Positions 33,329 through 41,485 of a stretch of 41,859 bases of DNA are shown here, one piece after another. The notes beneath the pieces are model-generated. The model searched no databases and was not told the DNA's origin. It was given only the letters and a program-made list of their open reading frames with translations. Where the stretch lies: the NCBI GenBank assembly GCA_913047795.1, contig CAJWTS010000034.1, positions 1-41,859 of the forward strand, written 5' to 3'. Each line of letters begins with the position of its first letter. The stretch's first letter is position 1. Source of the DNA: an uncultured Verrucomicrobiota bacterium. GTDB lineage: Bacteria; Verrucomicrobiota; Kiritimatiellia; CAJWTS01. A program made the translations under genes and the position numbers.

Positions 33329-34009
33329 ATGACACGACGCATTGTCATTACCGGCGCAAGCCGCGGAATCGGACGCGGACTGGTCGACGCGATCGCGGAC
33401 GCCGGGCATACCCTGATCGGCTGCGGCACAAACACCGCCATCATGGGCGAGTTGGTTGCAGCCTATCCGGCGCCGCACCGCTTCGATACGGTGGACGTCA
33501 CCGACTGGGACCAGGTGCAGGACTGGGCGCAAGAAGTGCTGATCGGCGGCGACGCTCCCGATCTCGTCATCAACAACGCCGGCGTGATCAATCGCAACGC
33601 GCCCCTATGGGAGGTTCCGGCCGAGGAATTCGATCACGTCCTGAGGGTCAACCTTGGCGGCACGGCGAACGTGATTCGAGCTTTCCTGCCGTCCATGATC
33701 GAGGCCGGCACCGGCATCATCGTCAACATGAGTTCAGGCTGGGGACGCTCGACGTCCCCCGAGGTTGCACCCTACTGCGCCAGCAAGTGGGGCATTGAGG
33801 GATTAACCCAGGCCCTGTCGCAGGAACTGCCGCCGGGCCTGGCCGTCGTGGCCGTCAGCCCCGGCACAGTTGACACGGCCATGCTGCGCAGCTGCTTCGG
33901 CGAGGCCGCGGGTAACTCCCCCACCCCCGACGACTGGGCCGGCCGCGCTGCAAAAAAACTTCTCGCGCTCGGTGCGCGGGACAACGGCGGATCGATTTCG
34001 ATCGGTTAG
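33329..34009 (+). CDS. Short-chain dehydrogenase/reductase (classical SDR)
   Basis: This 226-residue classical SDR has the cofactor motif TGASRGIG (8-15), NNAG (82-85), active-site Ser135/Ser136 in VNMSSGWG, and the YxxxK pair Tyr149/Lys153 in YCASK. The post-catalytic SPGTVDTAM motif is also present. The missing acidic residue after the second strand (GCGTNT) hints at NADP preference, but this is weak. The frame is open back to 33149, overlapping the protease stop, but those 60 residues are Ser/Arg/Pro-rich and not SDR-like, so the ATG at 33329 directly before the first strand is chosen. The protein is slightly short for the family (about 250). It is followed by the DNPH1-like gene after 23 nt, so the two may be co-transcribed. 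Confidence 0.9.
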   Translation: MTRRIVITGASRGIGRGLVDAIADAGHTLIGCGTNTAIMGELVAAYPAPHRFDTVDVTDWDQVQDWAQEVLIGGDAPDLVINNAGVINRNAPLWEVPAEEFDHVLRVNLGGTANVIRAFLPSMIEAGTGIIVNMSSGWGRSTSPEVAPYCASKWGIEGLTQALSQELPPGLAVVAVSPGTVDTAMLRSCFGEAAGNSPTPDDWAGRAAKKLLALGARDNGGSISIG

Positions 34010-34032
34010 CGAGTCCGGCTCACGGAACCCAT

Positions 34033-34482
34033 ATGATCACGATCTATTTCGCAGGCTCCATTCGCGGTGGGCGGGACGATGCAGCCGTCTACCGGGCGCT
34101 GATTGCGCACATCGCGACGCGTGCGCAGGTCCTGACCGAGCACATCAGTGACGACCTGTCTGTACGCGGCGAGGAAGACCTGTCCGATGCGCAGATTTAT
34201 GCCCGGGATATGGACTGGCTGCGATCCTGCGAAGCCGTGATCGCCGAGGTCTCGACACCGTCGTTGGGCGTCGGATACGAGATAGGAATGGCAGAATCCG
34301 CTGGCATACCAGTTCTATGCCTATGCGACGCCGCACGCGGCGCCCGCCTCTCAGCCATGATTTCGGGAAATTCGAATGTCCAGATCAAGCACTACGATGG
34401 GATCAAGGACGCCCAGACAACCATCGACGCATTCATTGAAGCGTTGGGTGCTAATCCCCTTCGTATGGGCGATTCCTCGTGA
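34033..34482 (+). CDS. DNPH1-like 2'-deoxynucleoside 5'-phosphate N-hydrolase
   Basis: This 149-residue protein belongs to the nucleoside 2-deoxyribosyltransferase superfamily and is closest in pattern to DNPH1/RCL, which cleaves the glycosidic bond of deoxynucleoside monophosphates. It shows IYFAGSIRGGR at the N-terminus (phosphate and base binding), VLTEHI, the DMDWLRSCEAVIAEVS segment, and PSLGVGYEIGMA with the catalytic Glu83. The DNPH1-specific elements (GSIRGGR and SLGVGYE) favour the hydrolase over a transferase. It is probably a nucleotide-pool sanitising or salvage enzyme in the cytosol. It sits 23 nt after the SDR gene. The promoter of the giant surface protein lies just downstream. 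Confidence 0.85.
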   Translation: MITIYFAGSIRGGRDDAAVYRALIAHIATRAQVLTEHISDDLSVRGEEDLSDAQIYARDMDWLRSCEAVIAEVSTPSLGVGYEIGMAESAGIPVLCLCDAARGARLSAMISGNSNVQIKHYDGIKDAQTTIDAFIEALGANPLRMGDSS

Positions 34483-34524
34483 ACCGGGCGTATTCTTTCG
34501 CAGTCGCTCGTTTCACATCCCTGT

Positions 34525-34553
34525 TTGATCGGGCACGTCGAATGCACTATAAT
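34525..34553 (+). promoter_or_regulatory. Sigma-70-type promoter for the giant beta-repeat protein gene
   Basis: TTGATC at 34525-34530 (four of six match the -35 consensus) and a perfect TATAAT at 34548-34553 are separated by exactly 17 nt. Transcription would start near 34560, leaving a leader of about 65 nt before the ATG at 34625. A 29-bp palindrome overlaps the -10 element. Confidence 0.7.
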
Positions 34554-34567
34554 TATAAGTGCATTCG
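34539..34567. promoter_or_regulatory. 29-bp palindromic operator candidate overlapping the -10 box
   Basis: CGAATGCAC at 34539-34547 is exactly complementary to GTGCATTCG at 34559-34567. The 11 bases between (TATAATTATAA) are themselves palindromic apart from one extra base. The site covers the spacer end, the -10 box and the likely transcription start, the classic position for a repressor. No regulator gene is adjacent. Confidence 0.6.
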
Positions 34568-34624
34568 GTGTGCACCGTCTGCCCTCCGGCATTGCTTGAT
34601 TCCAGGCACGCCATTGGGTCGTCT

Positions 34625-37600
34625 ATGATTTACAGGCCACGAAAAACCCGGCTTTGGCAACACGCTATTTCAGCAGTCGCGCTCTATATCAGCATGTCAG
34701 CGGGCACATCAACTGATGCTGCCAGTTTCACCTCAACGGCCGTCGGCAACTGGAGCGATCCGGTCGACAGCGGGACCAGCCCCTGGTTAGGGCCCAGCAC
34801 CCAGGTTCCGGGCCCCGGTGATTCCGTGCACATCGCCCACCGTATCAACCTGACCAATGACGTCACCTTCGGCGGAACCGGCACGGCCAGCACGCTCGCG
34901 GGGATCGGCCTTAACCCCACGATGGACCTCAACGCCCACACCCTCACCCACGACGCCGGCGGCACATGGACCATCAATGGCAGCGCGTATGTGCTCTTTA
35001 ACGGGGGCGACGACAGCGATAGCGGCATCCTTAATCTCGGCGACATTCATCACAAACATTCCAGCATCTGCTACCTGCGCGACAACGGCGGCAACGGCTT
35101 TCTCTTTGCCAATCTCGGCACCTATCAATTTGGTCACACCAACGGCACGGCGACGCTGACGATGGACGTCGGAGACGTAGTCTTCTCAAACGCAGCGGGA
35201 GCGCGCATGATCGCCTACAACACTGCCACGGTGTCGGGTAACAGCTCCAATCGAATCCTGGTCAACCATGGCCATATCGTGGCCGACGGAAGCCCGCTGA
35301 CCCTCTCAACACCGATCGAAGCCGATGCTGCGGCGCACTTCATCGCTACAAACGGGGGCACAATAAATCTATCCGGCACACATCTGAAGATGTTCGCCAC
35401 AAACACACACCTCGTCGGAGATCAGGACAGCGGATCAACCGTACGCATATACGGTAGCGGTTACGCGGCCGGCGCGTTTCCTGCGCTGGGCGGCGTTGCC
35501 ATCGGAAATGTCGTGCTGGCCGGCGGCGATTTCGTCGTCAACGCCGGGTCCAACACGCTGCACATGGACGTCTCGGCGGCCAGCGGCGGCATCCCGACGG
35601 CGAGCATCTCGCCGCGGCCGGCCACTCTCGGCTGGCAAAACCACATCGACCTCAGCGGCACGGCCATCCTGGTCCACACGCCAGCCACGCCGCTGGCTTA
35701 CATCGGTGTCAGCACGGGCCTTGAAGGCGACGGCATCTTCCGCAACAAGATCGCCCTCGAACACCGCTCCACGTCCCAGTTCTACCTGCGCCACGGCGCG
35801 CGGTTCGAGAACGAGTCCGACTTCGTGTTCATCCGTGGCAGCGGCAGTCTGCAGCCGCATGAGGCCGACACAATCTTCAATAACCTCGTCGGGGCGCGCA
35901 TCATGGGCCGCGGCGGCCTGATCGTGAATCTTGCGGTCAGTGTCCTCTCGGCGGGATCCGGCACCTTGAACAACCACGGCGAGATCGTGGCCGACGACTT
36001 CACGATGAACATTTCGTCGACAGCCGGCACCTTCCGCGACTTCGGCACCGCGGGAGGCTCCGACAGCAAGATCCGCGCAATCAACACCGGCATCATTTCC
36101 TTCGGCGGAACCGGCACAAAGACCTTCGATCCCACGACGACACTCACGGGAGATACCGCTACCGACGGGCTGATCACGATCAGCGGCGGGGGTTACACCA
36201 GCAACTTCAACGGAGCCGCGGCCGTGGGCAACGTCGTGCTCAGCGGCGGCGACTTCTTTCCGCCGCCGGGCACGAACGCGCTTAACCTCAACGTCTCGCA
36301 AGCCACCGGCGGCCTGCTCTCCACGGCCTACGACCGCAAGGCCGGAACCCTCGGCTGGCTCTCGCATATCGATCTCGCGGGCGGCAAGACGCTGATCCAT
36401 ACCACCAACACCCCGCTCACCTATATCGGCAGCGGCGTGGGCATCGAGGGCGCCGGGACCTTTCGCAACGAGATACCGCTCGAACACCGTTCGGCCTCGC
36501 CGTTCTACGTAAGACATGGCGCCACCTTCGACAACCGGTCGGATTTCGTCTTCGTCCGCTCCAGCGGCACCCTTCAGCCGCATGAGACGAATACGGTCTT
36601 CCTGAACGCCACCAACGGCCGCATCATCGCCGACGCCATCCCGGGCAGCACGTTCAGCGTGCTTAGCGGCGGTGGGGGCACAATCCACAACCGCGGCCAG
36701 ATCATTGCGGACAATGTCACAATGACGCTCAGCTCCTACGCGGGCACGTTCATCGACCACGGCACCAGCGGCGATTCGGCGTCGCACATTCTGGCGCGCA
36801 ACAACGGCATCATTCGGTTCGGCAGCACTGGCCACAAACAGTTCTCAGACACGACCATGCTCGAAGCCGACGTCGCGACCGGTGGCGAAATCCAGCTAAG
36901 CGGGATGTACACCAATAACATGAACGGCGCGAAGGCCATTGGACACGTCGTAATCAGCGGCGGCGACCTGTTAATCGGACCCGGCACCAACTCGCTCAAT
37001 CTCGATGTCTCGCAGGCCAGCGGCGGACAGGCACAGGTGGTGCGGCCCGGTACGCTCGGCATGGTGAACAGCATTAAGCTCGATAACCTGCAAACGTACA
37101 TTCACAACAGCACGACGCCGCTTTCCTTCATCGGCAGCGGAAAGGGTGTTGTCGGCAATACAGGCACCCCGGCACTTGGCGGAACCTTCATCAACGAGCA
37201 TCCCTTCGAACACCTGGCGGCAACCGAGTTCTGGATCGAATACGGGGCTTCCTTTATCAACCTCTCGGACGTGACCCTTTCGCGCGCCAGCGGAAGGATC
37301 CGTCTGCTACGTGGTGACGCGTTGTTCGATAATCAGGCCGGCGGCCGCATCATCGCCGACGCCGCAGGTGCCACGGAGCTGTACCATCACCTCGGACCCG
37401 GCGAAATCTTCCGTCAGTCCGGCTCGGTCGAGGTCCGACAGGGCACGTTCACGATCCGCGGCGTCGAGGCGCCCGATGTAAACACCAACGACACGCTCAA
37501 GACCGGCACCTGGCGGGTGCTGGCTGACGGCCACACGAGCACGCTCCGCCTGCAGACCGAAGGCACCTCCCCGGAAAGCATTGTCACCATCGCGAACAAC

Positions 37601-40366
37601 GCGAGCGTCGTGCTCGATGCGATGAACGGTGGAACAGCGAAATTTGATGAGCTAGGTCCATTGACAACGCTGGCGGGCGCGCTGTACCTCATCGGGGATG
37701 TCGTGCACTCGATGTCGACCAATGGTGTGGCCGTAAGTGGCACAATCGGTGGTGACGGCGTGATCTCGAACGACGTCGACCTGCTTGACGGAGGAACAAT
37801 CACGCCCGGCCAGAGCGTCGGCGTGTTGACCCTGGTCGGTAATCACAGCATCGGCGCCGACGGATCGGCGGTGACCTACCAGTGGGAGCCGGGCGACCGC
37901 ATCGACGTTAGCGGCAACCTGGAAATGGGACCCAACGCCACGGCTAACCCGCCGACGCTCGAGATCCTCGACCTGGGTGACGGCGGCGCAAGCAACGTCA
38001 CGCACACGATCCTGGCCTGGGGCGGCACGGATCCCCCCGTTGGCAACCGGCCGGCGTGGAACATCAATACGAATGCAGTGGCGCCGGGCGTGTCCGACAC
38101 CATCTACTGGGCCGTCGCCGGCAGCGACAACTGGGATAACGACGGCGGCGGCGTCTGGGGCGAACCGGCCCTGAACGGCATCGGCGCCGTGCTCTACGAC
38201 ACGGCCAGCAACCGCCTCACGGTCACGATTGACAGCGGTTTCACTACCGGCGGCGGACCGCAGTTTGACTCCGACGTGGTGATCGAGAAGGCCAACGGTT
38301 TCACCGTCACGGGTCCGGGCGCCGACGAGACCATCGGTTCGCTCGACCTGCGGGCCGGCAATACGCTCAGCCTGCAGGGCGGCGCGGCGACAAACCCCGC
38401 GACGCTCACGGTCAGCAACGCAGCGGAGCTGGCGGGCGCACTCATTGTGCCCGACGACGCTGAACTTGCGGCCAGCGAGTTGTCGCTCACTTCGCATGGA
38501 ACGCTAACGATCAACGCGGGTGGCGCCGTGACGGCCACCGACGCCGACATCCGAGGACCCATCGCGGCCGCAGTCGACGGTCAGTTCACCGCGAAAGATC
38601 TCATCGTGCGCGGCCCGCACACGTTCACTAACGGCGACTTCAAGATCACCGGCAGTTTCACCTATGACAGCCCACTGATCTTCGGCGCGGGCACCGAGTT
38701 GGATATCTCGGCCGCGACAATCGATATCGAGGAGAACCTGTCGGTCGGCGGCGCGTTCAACCATGACGCGACGCTACTGGATATCGATGCGCATCTGGAC
38801 CTGACCGGCGCCACGCCGACCGGGCTCGCCACCGCCGTATTCATGAGTGGATCCGGGGATGCGTTGACCCTCGACGGTGATTTCGCCACGCGCGTGCTGG
38901 AAACCGGCCAAAATACGTCCCACATCGCGCATGTCAGCGGTGACCTGACGGTCACGACCACCCTGCGCCTGTTCACGCTCAACGGTCTGCACATGACCAA
39001 TGGTACGCCCGGTGTGCTGCACACCGCAGGCGCCTACATCGATCTCCTCACACTCAGCGCGCTCAGCGTCGATCAACCCTACTGGGAATTCGAAAGCGGA
39101 CTCTTCCGCGGCGGCAACCTGTATCGCGGCAACAGCAATACGTCCGGAGTCCAGAACGTACGCGTCACGGGATCGCTGTCACTCCAGGCGTACAGCGGCG
39201 TGAATACCGATCTCGACATGTCGGGGATGGGGACTCCGGGGATCCTGACCGCATCAAATGCGACGCTCACGGTGAAGTCGGGCAGCACCCTGACCATCGA
39301 CCAGCCGGAGCTGGTCGCCAAGGACCTGATTCTTAGCGGCGGCACGCTCGTGCGCAACGCCGGAAACGACATCACCCTCACCCGCAACCTCTCGATCAGC
39401 AGCGGGAGTTCGATCGTCATGTCCAACAGCGAGTTCCTGGCCGTCGGCGGCTACATCACCCTTCTCGGCTCCTCGAACGACGTGCTCGTGGTATCCGAGG
39501 ACAGCACGGGCAACATCATCAAGTACAACGTCGCGACCAACCTCGGCCTGCGCATGAACGGTGTAACCATGACGGCCGAGTCCTACTTCTGGTTCGGCGA
39601 TTCCTTCGACAACCTGCGCTACACGCTGACCAACGGCACGCTCGCGACGCCACGTTTCATTCTGGGTCAGGCGGACCCCGCCCAAACCACGATCGTGACG
39701 ATCGTCCAGAGCGGCGTGATGGATATCGGCACGCTCGAGGCGATCAGCGGCGTGAATAACCACTCGACGCTTGTCCTTGATGGCGGTGTCCTCAAGTTGA
39801 ACGTGAGTTCGCAGGTGGGCGGGTCGCTGGTGTTCGATTTCCAGTCCGGCCGTTTCGAGGGCTCGGGCCAGATGCGGCACCCGTTCCGGATCGGATCGGA
39901 CATGGTCCACGCCCCGGGCGACGACGGTCCCGGCAAAATGCAGGTATCAAGCGCCACGAACATGTGGGACGGCGGCGGCACCTACGAGTGGCAGATCGAC
40001 GACGCCTTCGCCTTCGAGAATGCCGGCGTGGGTTGGGACCTGATGGAGCACATCAATAGCGCCACGCTGGAGATCGACGCCACGGCGGGAAACCCGTTCA
40101 CGATCGCGATCCGAGGGCTCGATTCCGGCACCGGACTACCCGGCACGCCGGACAACTTCGCACCGACAGCCGATCCAACGGACACGCAGTTTGTGATTGC
40201 AACCGCGCCTAACATCGTCGGGTTCAGCGCCGACAAGTTCAAACTGGATATCACCGGCTTCAAGGGCTGGGACCTGGCCTGGACGATCTCACAATCCAGC
40301 GACGACATCCTGATCTCCGTTACCGGTGGACCAACACCGAGGGGTATGGTCTTGCTCTTTCGCTAA
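34625..40366 (+). CDS. Giant exported beta-repeat surface protein
   Basis: This 1913-residue protein has a signal peptide (basic start, then HAISAVALYISMSAGTSTDA). The mature part is Gly, Thr, Asn and Ser rich with regular short beta strands, as in autotransporter-like or PEP-CTERM-associated right-handed beta-helix proteins. Residues about 294-950 hold three successive units of 238-241 residues, each with G-N/H-V-V-x-S/A-G-G-D, then a LEHRS/FEHLA segment with an aromatic strand, then GRIIADA-type text. A GGTITPGQSVGVLTLVGNH segment (about 1058-1076) is a hallmark of autotransporter-associated repeat proteins. No membrane beta-barrel, PEP-CTERM or LPXTG signal is visible at the C-terminus (ends TPRGMVLLFR). 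A GTG at 34559 lies within the promoter palindrome, so the ATG at 34625 is chosen. Adhesive or structural roles are inference. Confidence 0.88.
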   Translation: MIYRPRKTRLWQHAISAVALYISMSAGTSTDAASFTSTAVGNWSDPVDSGTSPWLGPSTQVPGPGDSVHIAHRINLTNDVTFGGTGTASTLAGIGLNPTMDLNAHTLTHDAGGTWTINGSAYVLFNGGDDSDSGILNLGDIHHKHSSICYLRDNGGNGFLFANLGTYQFGHTNGTATLTMDVGDVVFSNAAGARMIAYNTATVSGNSSNRILVNHGHIVADGSPLTLSTPIEADAAAHFIATNGGTINLSGTHLKMFATNTHLVGDQDSGSTVRIYGSGYAAGAFPALGGVAIGNVVLAGGDFVVNAGSNTLHMDVSAASGGIPTASISPRPATLGWQNHIDLSGTAILVHTPATPLAYIGVSTGLEGDGIFRNKIALEHRSTSQFYLRHGARFENESDFVFIRGSGSLQPHEADTIFNNLVGARIMGRGGLIVNLAVSVLSAGSGTLNNHGEIVADDFTMNISSTAGTFRDFGTAGGSDSKIRAINTGIISFGGTGTKTFDPTTTLTGDTATDGLITISGGGYTSNFNGAAAVGNVVLSGGDFFPPPGTNALNLNVSQATGGLLSTAYDRKAGTLGWLSHIDLAGGKTLIHTTNTPLTYIGSGVGIEGAGTFRNEIPLEHRSASPFYVRHGATFDNRSDFVFVRSSGTLQPHETNTVFLNATNGRIIADAIPGSTFSVLSGGGGTIHNRGQIIADNVTMTLSSYAGTFIDHGTSGDSASHILARNNGIIRFGSTGHKQFSDTTMLEADVATGGEIQLSGMYTNNMNGAKAIGHVVISGGDLLIGPGTNSLNLDVSQASGGQAQVVRPGTLGMVNSIKLDNLQTYIHNSTTPLSFIGSGKGVVGNTGTPALGGTFINEHPFEHLAATEFWIEYGASFINLSDVTLSRASGRIRLLRGDALFDNQAGGRIIADAAGATELYHHLGPGEIFRQSGSVEVRQGTFTIRGVEAPDVNTNDTLKTGTWRVLADGHTSTLRLQTEGTSPESIVTIANNASVVLDAMNGGTAKFDELGPLTTLAGALYLIGDVVHSMSTNGVAVSGTIGGDGVISNDVDLLDGGTITPGQSVGVLTLVGNHSIGADGSAVTYQWEPGDRIDVSGNLEMGPNATANPPTLEILDLGDGGASNVTHTILAWGGTDPPVGNRPAWNINTNAVAPGVSDTIYWAVAGSDNWDNDGGGVWGEPALNGIGAVLYDTASNRLTVTIDSGFTTGGGPQFDSDVVIEKANGFTVTGPGADETIGSLDLRAGNTLSLQGGAATNPATLTVSNAAELAGALIVPDDAELAASELSLTSHGTLTINAGGAVTATDADIRGPIAAAVDGQFTAKDLIVRGPHTFTNGDFKITGSFTYDSPLIFGAGTELDISAATIDIEENLSVGGAFNHDATLLDIDAHLDLTGATPTGLATAVFMSGSGDALTLDGDFATRVLETGQNTSHIAHVSGDLTVTTTLRLFTLNGLHMTNGTPGVLHTAGAYIDLLTLSALSVDQPYWEFESGLFRGGNLYRGNSNTSGVQNVRVTGSLSLQAYSGVNTDLDMSGMGTPGILTASNATLTVKSGSTLTIDQPELVAKDLILSGGTLVRNAGNDITLTRNLSISSGSSIVMSNSEFLAVGGYITLLGSSNDVLVVSEDSTGNIIKYNVATNLGLRMNGVTMTAESYFWFGDSFDNLRYTLTNGTLATPRFILGQADPAQTTIVTIVQSGVMDIGTLEAISGVNNHSTLVLDGGVLKLNVSSQVGGSLVFDFQSGRFEGSGQMRHPFRIGSDMVHAPGDDGPGKMQVSSATNMWDGGGTYEWQIDDAFAFENAGVGWDLMEHINSATLEIDATAGNPFTIAIRGLDSGTGLPGTPDNFAPTADPTDTQFVIATAPNIVGFSADKFKLDITGFKGWDLAWTISQSSDDILISVTGGPTPRGMVLLFR
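35504..36226 (+). repeat. Unit 1 of a ~240-residue coding repeat
   Basis: This unit begins at GNVVLAGGDF and contains ALEHRSTSQFYLRHGARFEN and VFIRGSGSLQPHEADTIF. Its length is 723 nt to the matching point in unit 2. The reading frame is kept throughout. Confidence 0.8.
36227..36940 (+). repeat. Unit 2 of the ~240-residue coding repeat
   Basis: This unit begins at GNVVLSGGDF and contains PLEHRSASPFYVRHGATFDN and VFVRSSGTLQPHETNTVF. It is close to unit 1 at the protein level and is 714 nt long to the matching point in unit 3. Confidence 0.8.
36941..37480 (+). repeat. Unit 3 of the coding repeat, diverged and shorter
   Basis: This unit begins at GHVVISGGDL and contains PFEHLAATEFWIEYGASFIN and GRIIADAAG. 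It is more divergent than units 1 and 2, carries a short insertion (GNTGTPALGG), and its second half blends into a different beta region, so the right boundary is approximate. Confidence 0.65.
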
Positions 40367-40549
40367 AGCACCCCACGATACATTTGAGCGCAGGTCCACT
40401 CGCAGCGGTGGCGCCGATCGGTACCATCCAAGCTCCGTGCACCGAAGCGGCCTGCCGGCAAAGCCCAAACAGGCAGTGCCCGGCGAAAGGAAAGTGGGAC
40501 CCTCGCAGACTGAATAGAAGAAGATAACGAGGACACCGGGCCATTAAAC

Positions 40550-41437
40550 ATGAGAGACGAATTGCATAGACCGGTTGACCGGCAAGACATCGTGGACGGA
40601 CTGCGAAGCCTCGGCGTGGAGCCCGGCATGGGGCTTATGGTGCATTCCTCGCTCAAGAGTTTCGGCCATGTCGAGGGCGGAGCTAAGACGGTCATTGCGG
40701 CATTGCAGGAAGCCGTGACGGAGACAGGAACGGTCATGATGCCATCTTTTAATCACGGGACCGTGTTCAAGTCTTCCGACCGACCCGACGCCCCGGATGT
40801 ATTCGATCCCAAGACAAGCCCGACCAGTAACGGCGCGATTCCGATGGCATTCTGGCAACTACCCGGCGTCTACCGAAGCTTGAGCCCCACCCATTCCTTC
40901 GCCTGCTGGGGCAATCGAGCGGAAGCGTACACGCGGCACCACCACCGTGCCTTAACCATCGGTCCAACGTCGCCCCTCGGGCGGCTCTGCCACGACGGCG
41001 GATACGGTCTTCTGCTCGGCGTAGGCTACCACGCCAATACGGTCCACCATCTTGCCGAATACATCAACGGTGCGCCATGTCACGGGTACCGAACACTGCA
41101 ACTCGCCATTAAACTTCCGGAAGGACGTACGGTCATGGGCCGCACCTGGGGATACCGGGCGCGGCAATGCCCAATCACGGATCAAACGCGTTACGCCTCG
41201 GCGATGACAGAACAGAGCCTTGAATCGGTCGGCATGATCGCATCGAGTCGGGTGACCCTGTTTCGTCTGCAAGACTGCGTCGACCTGATATCCACGTTCC
41301 TGCAAAACGGCCTCGCCCCGCATCCGCCCTGCCGCGATTGCCCGATTCGGCCCGCGAAGGACAGTCGCTACGTCGCATCCGACTGGGACAAAGCCTCCGG
41401 AACATTGTTGCCCGAATCAGATGCCTGGAGCTTCTAA
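40550..41437 (+). CDS. AAC(3)-fold (Antibiotic_NAT family) acetyltransferase homologue
   Basis: This 295-residue acyl-CoA-dependent N-acetyltransferase-like protein is of the aminoglycoside 3-N-acetyltransferase fold family. It shows LMVHSSLKSFGHVEGG near the N-terminus, GTVMMPSFNHG, RSLSPTHSFACWG with the conserved His, and GVGYHANTVHHLAEY, the counterpart of the family's N-T-x-x-H-x-x-E motif. The C-terminus carries a CRDCPIRP Cys pair. Most chromosomal members in environmental bacteria have unknown, non-resistance substrates such as amino sugars, and nothing here (no mobile element or resistance cluster) points to drug resistance. A 183-bp gap separates it from the giant surface protein gene. 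It converges with the LamG-like gene (48 nt between stops). Confidence 0.88.
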   Translation: MRDELHRPVDRQDIVDGLRSLGVEPGMGLMVHSSLKSFGHVEGGAKTVIAALQEAVTETGTVMMPSFNHGTVFKSSDRPDAPDVFDPKTSPTSNGAIPMAFWQLPGVYRSLSPTHSFACWGNRAEAYTRHHHRALTIGPTSPLGRLCHDGGYGLLLGVGYHANTVHHLAEYINGAPCHGYRTLQLAIKLPEGRTVMGRTWGYRARQCPITDQTRYASAMTEQSLESVGMIASSRVTLFRLQDCVDLISTFLQNGLAPHPPCRDCPIRPAKDSRYVASDWDKASGTLLPESDAWSF

Positions 41438-41485
41438 TACGCACAAAGCATCCAACTCGTTCCCCCGTGTGTTTCCCGCCGCGCG

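Noticed and set aside
34559..34624. GTG start at 34559 for the giant surface protein
   Set aside because: It falls inside the palindrome and at the likely transcription start, and the ATG at 34625 gives a better signal peptide.
35435..36835. Long open frame on the minus strand opposite the giant beta-repeat gene (466 codons)
   Set aside because: It is a shadow of a GC-rich, repetitive coding strand: the translation is Arg/Ala/Val/Asp rich with no recognisable motif, and the plus-strand protein has clear repeats and a signal peptide.
35504..37480. CRISPR or tandem non-coding repeat
   Set aside because: The repeats are about 720 nt, keep the reading frame, and are similar mainly at the protein level.
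40550..41437. Aminoglycoside resistance gene
   Set aside because: The fold family matches AAC(3), but there is no mobile or resistance context, and many family members in environmental bacteria act on other amines.
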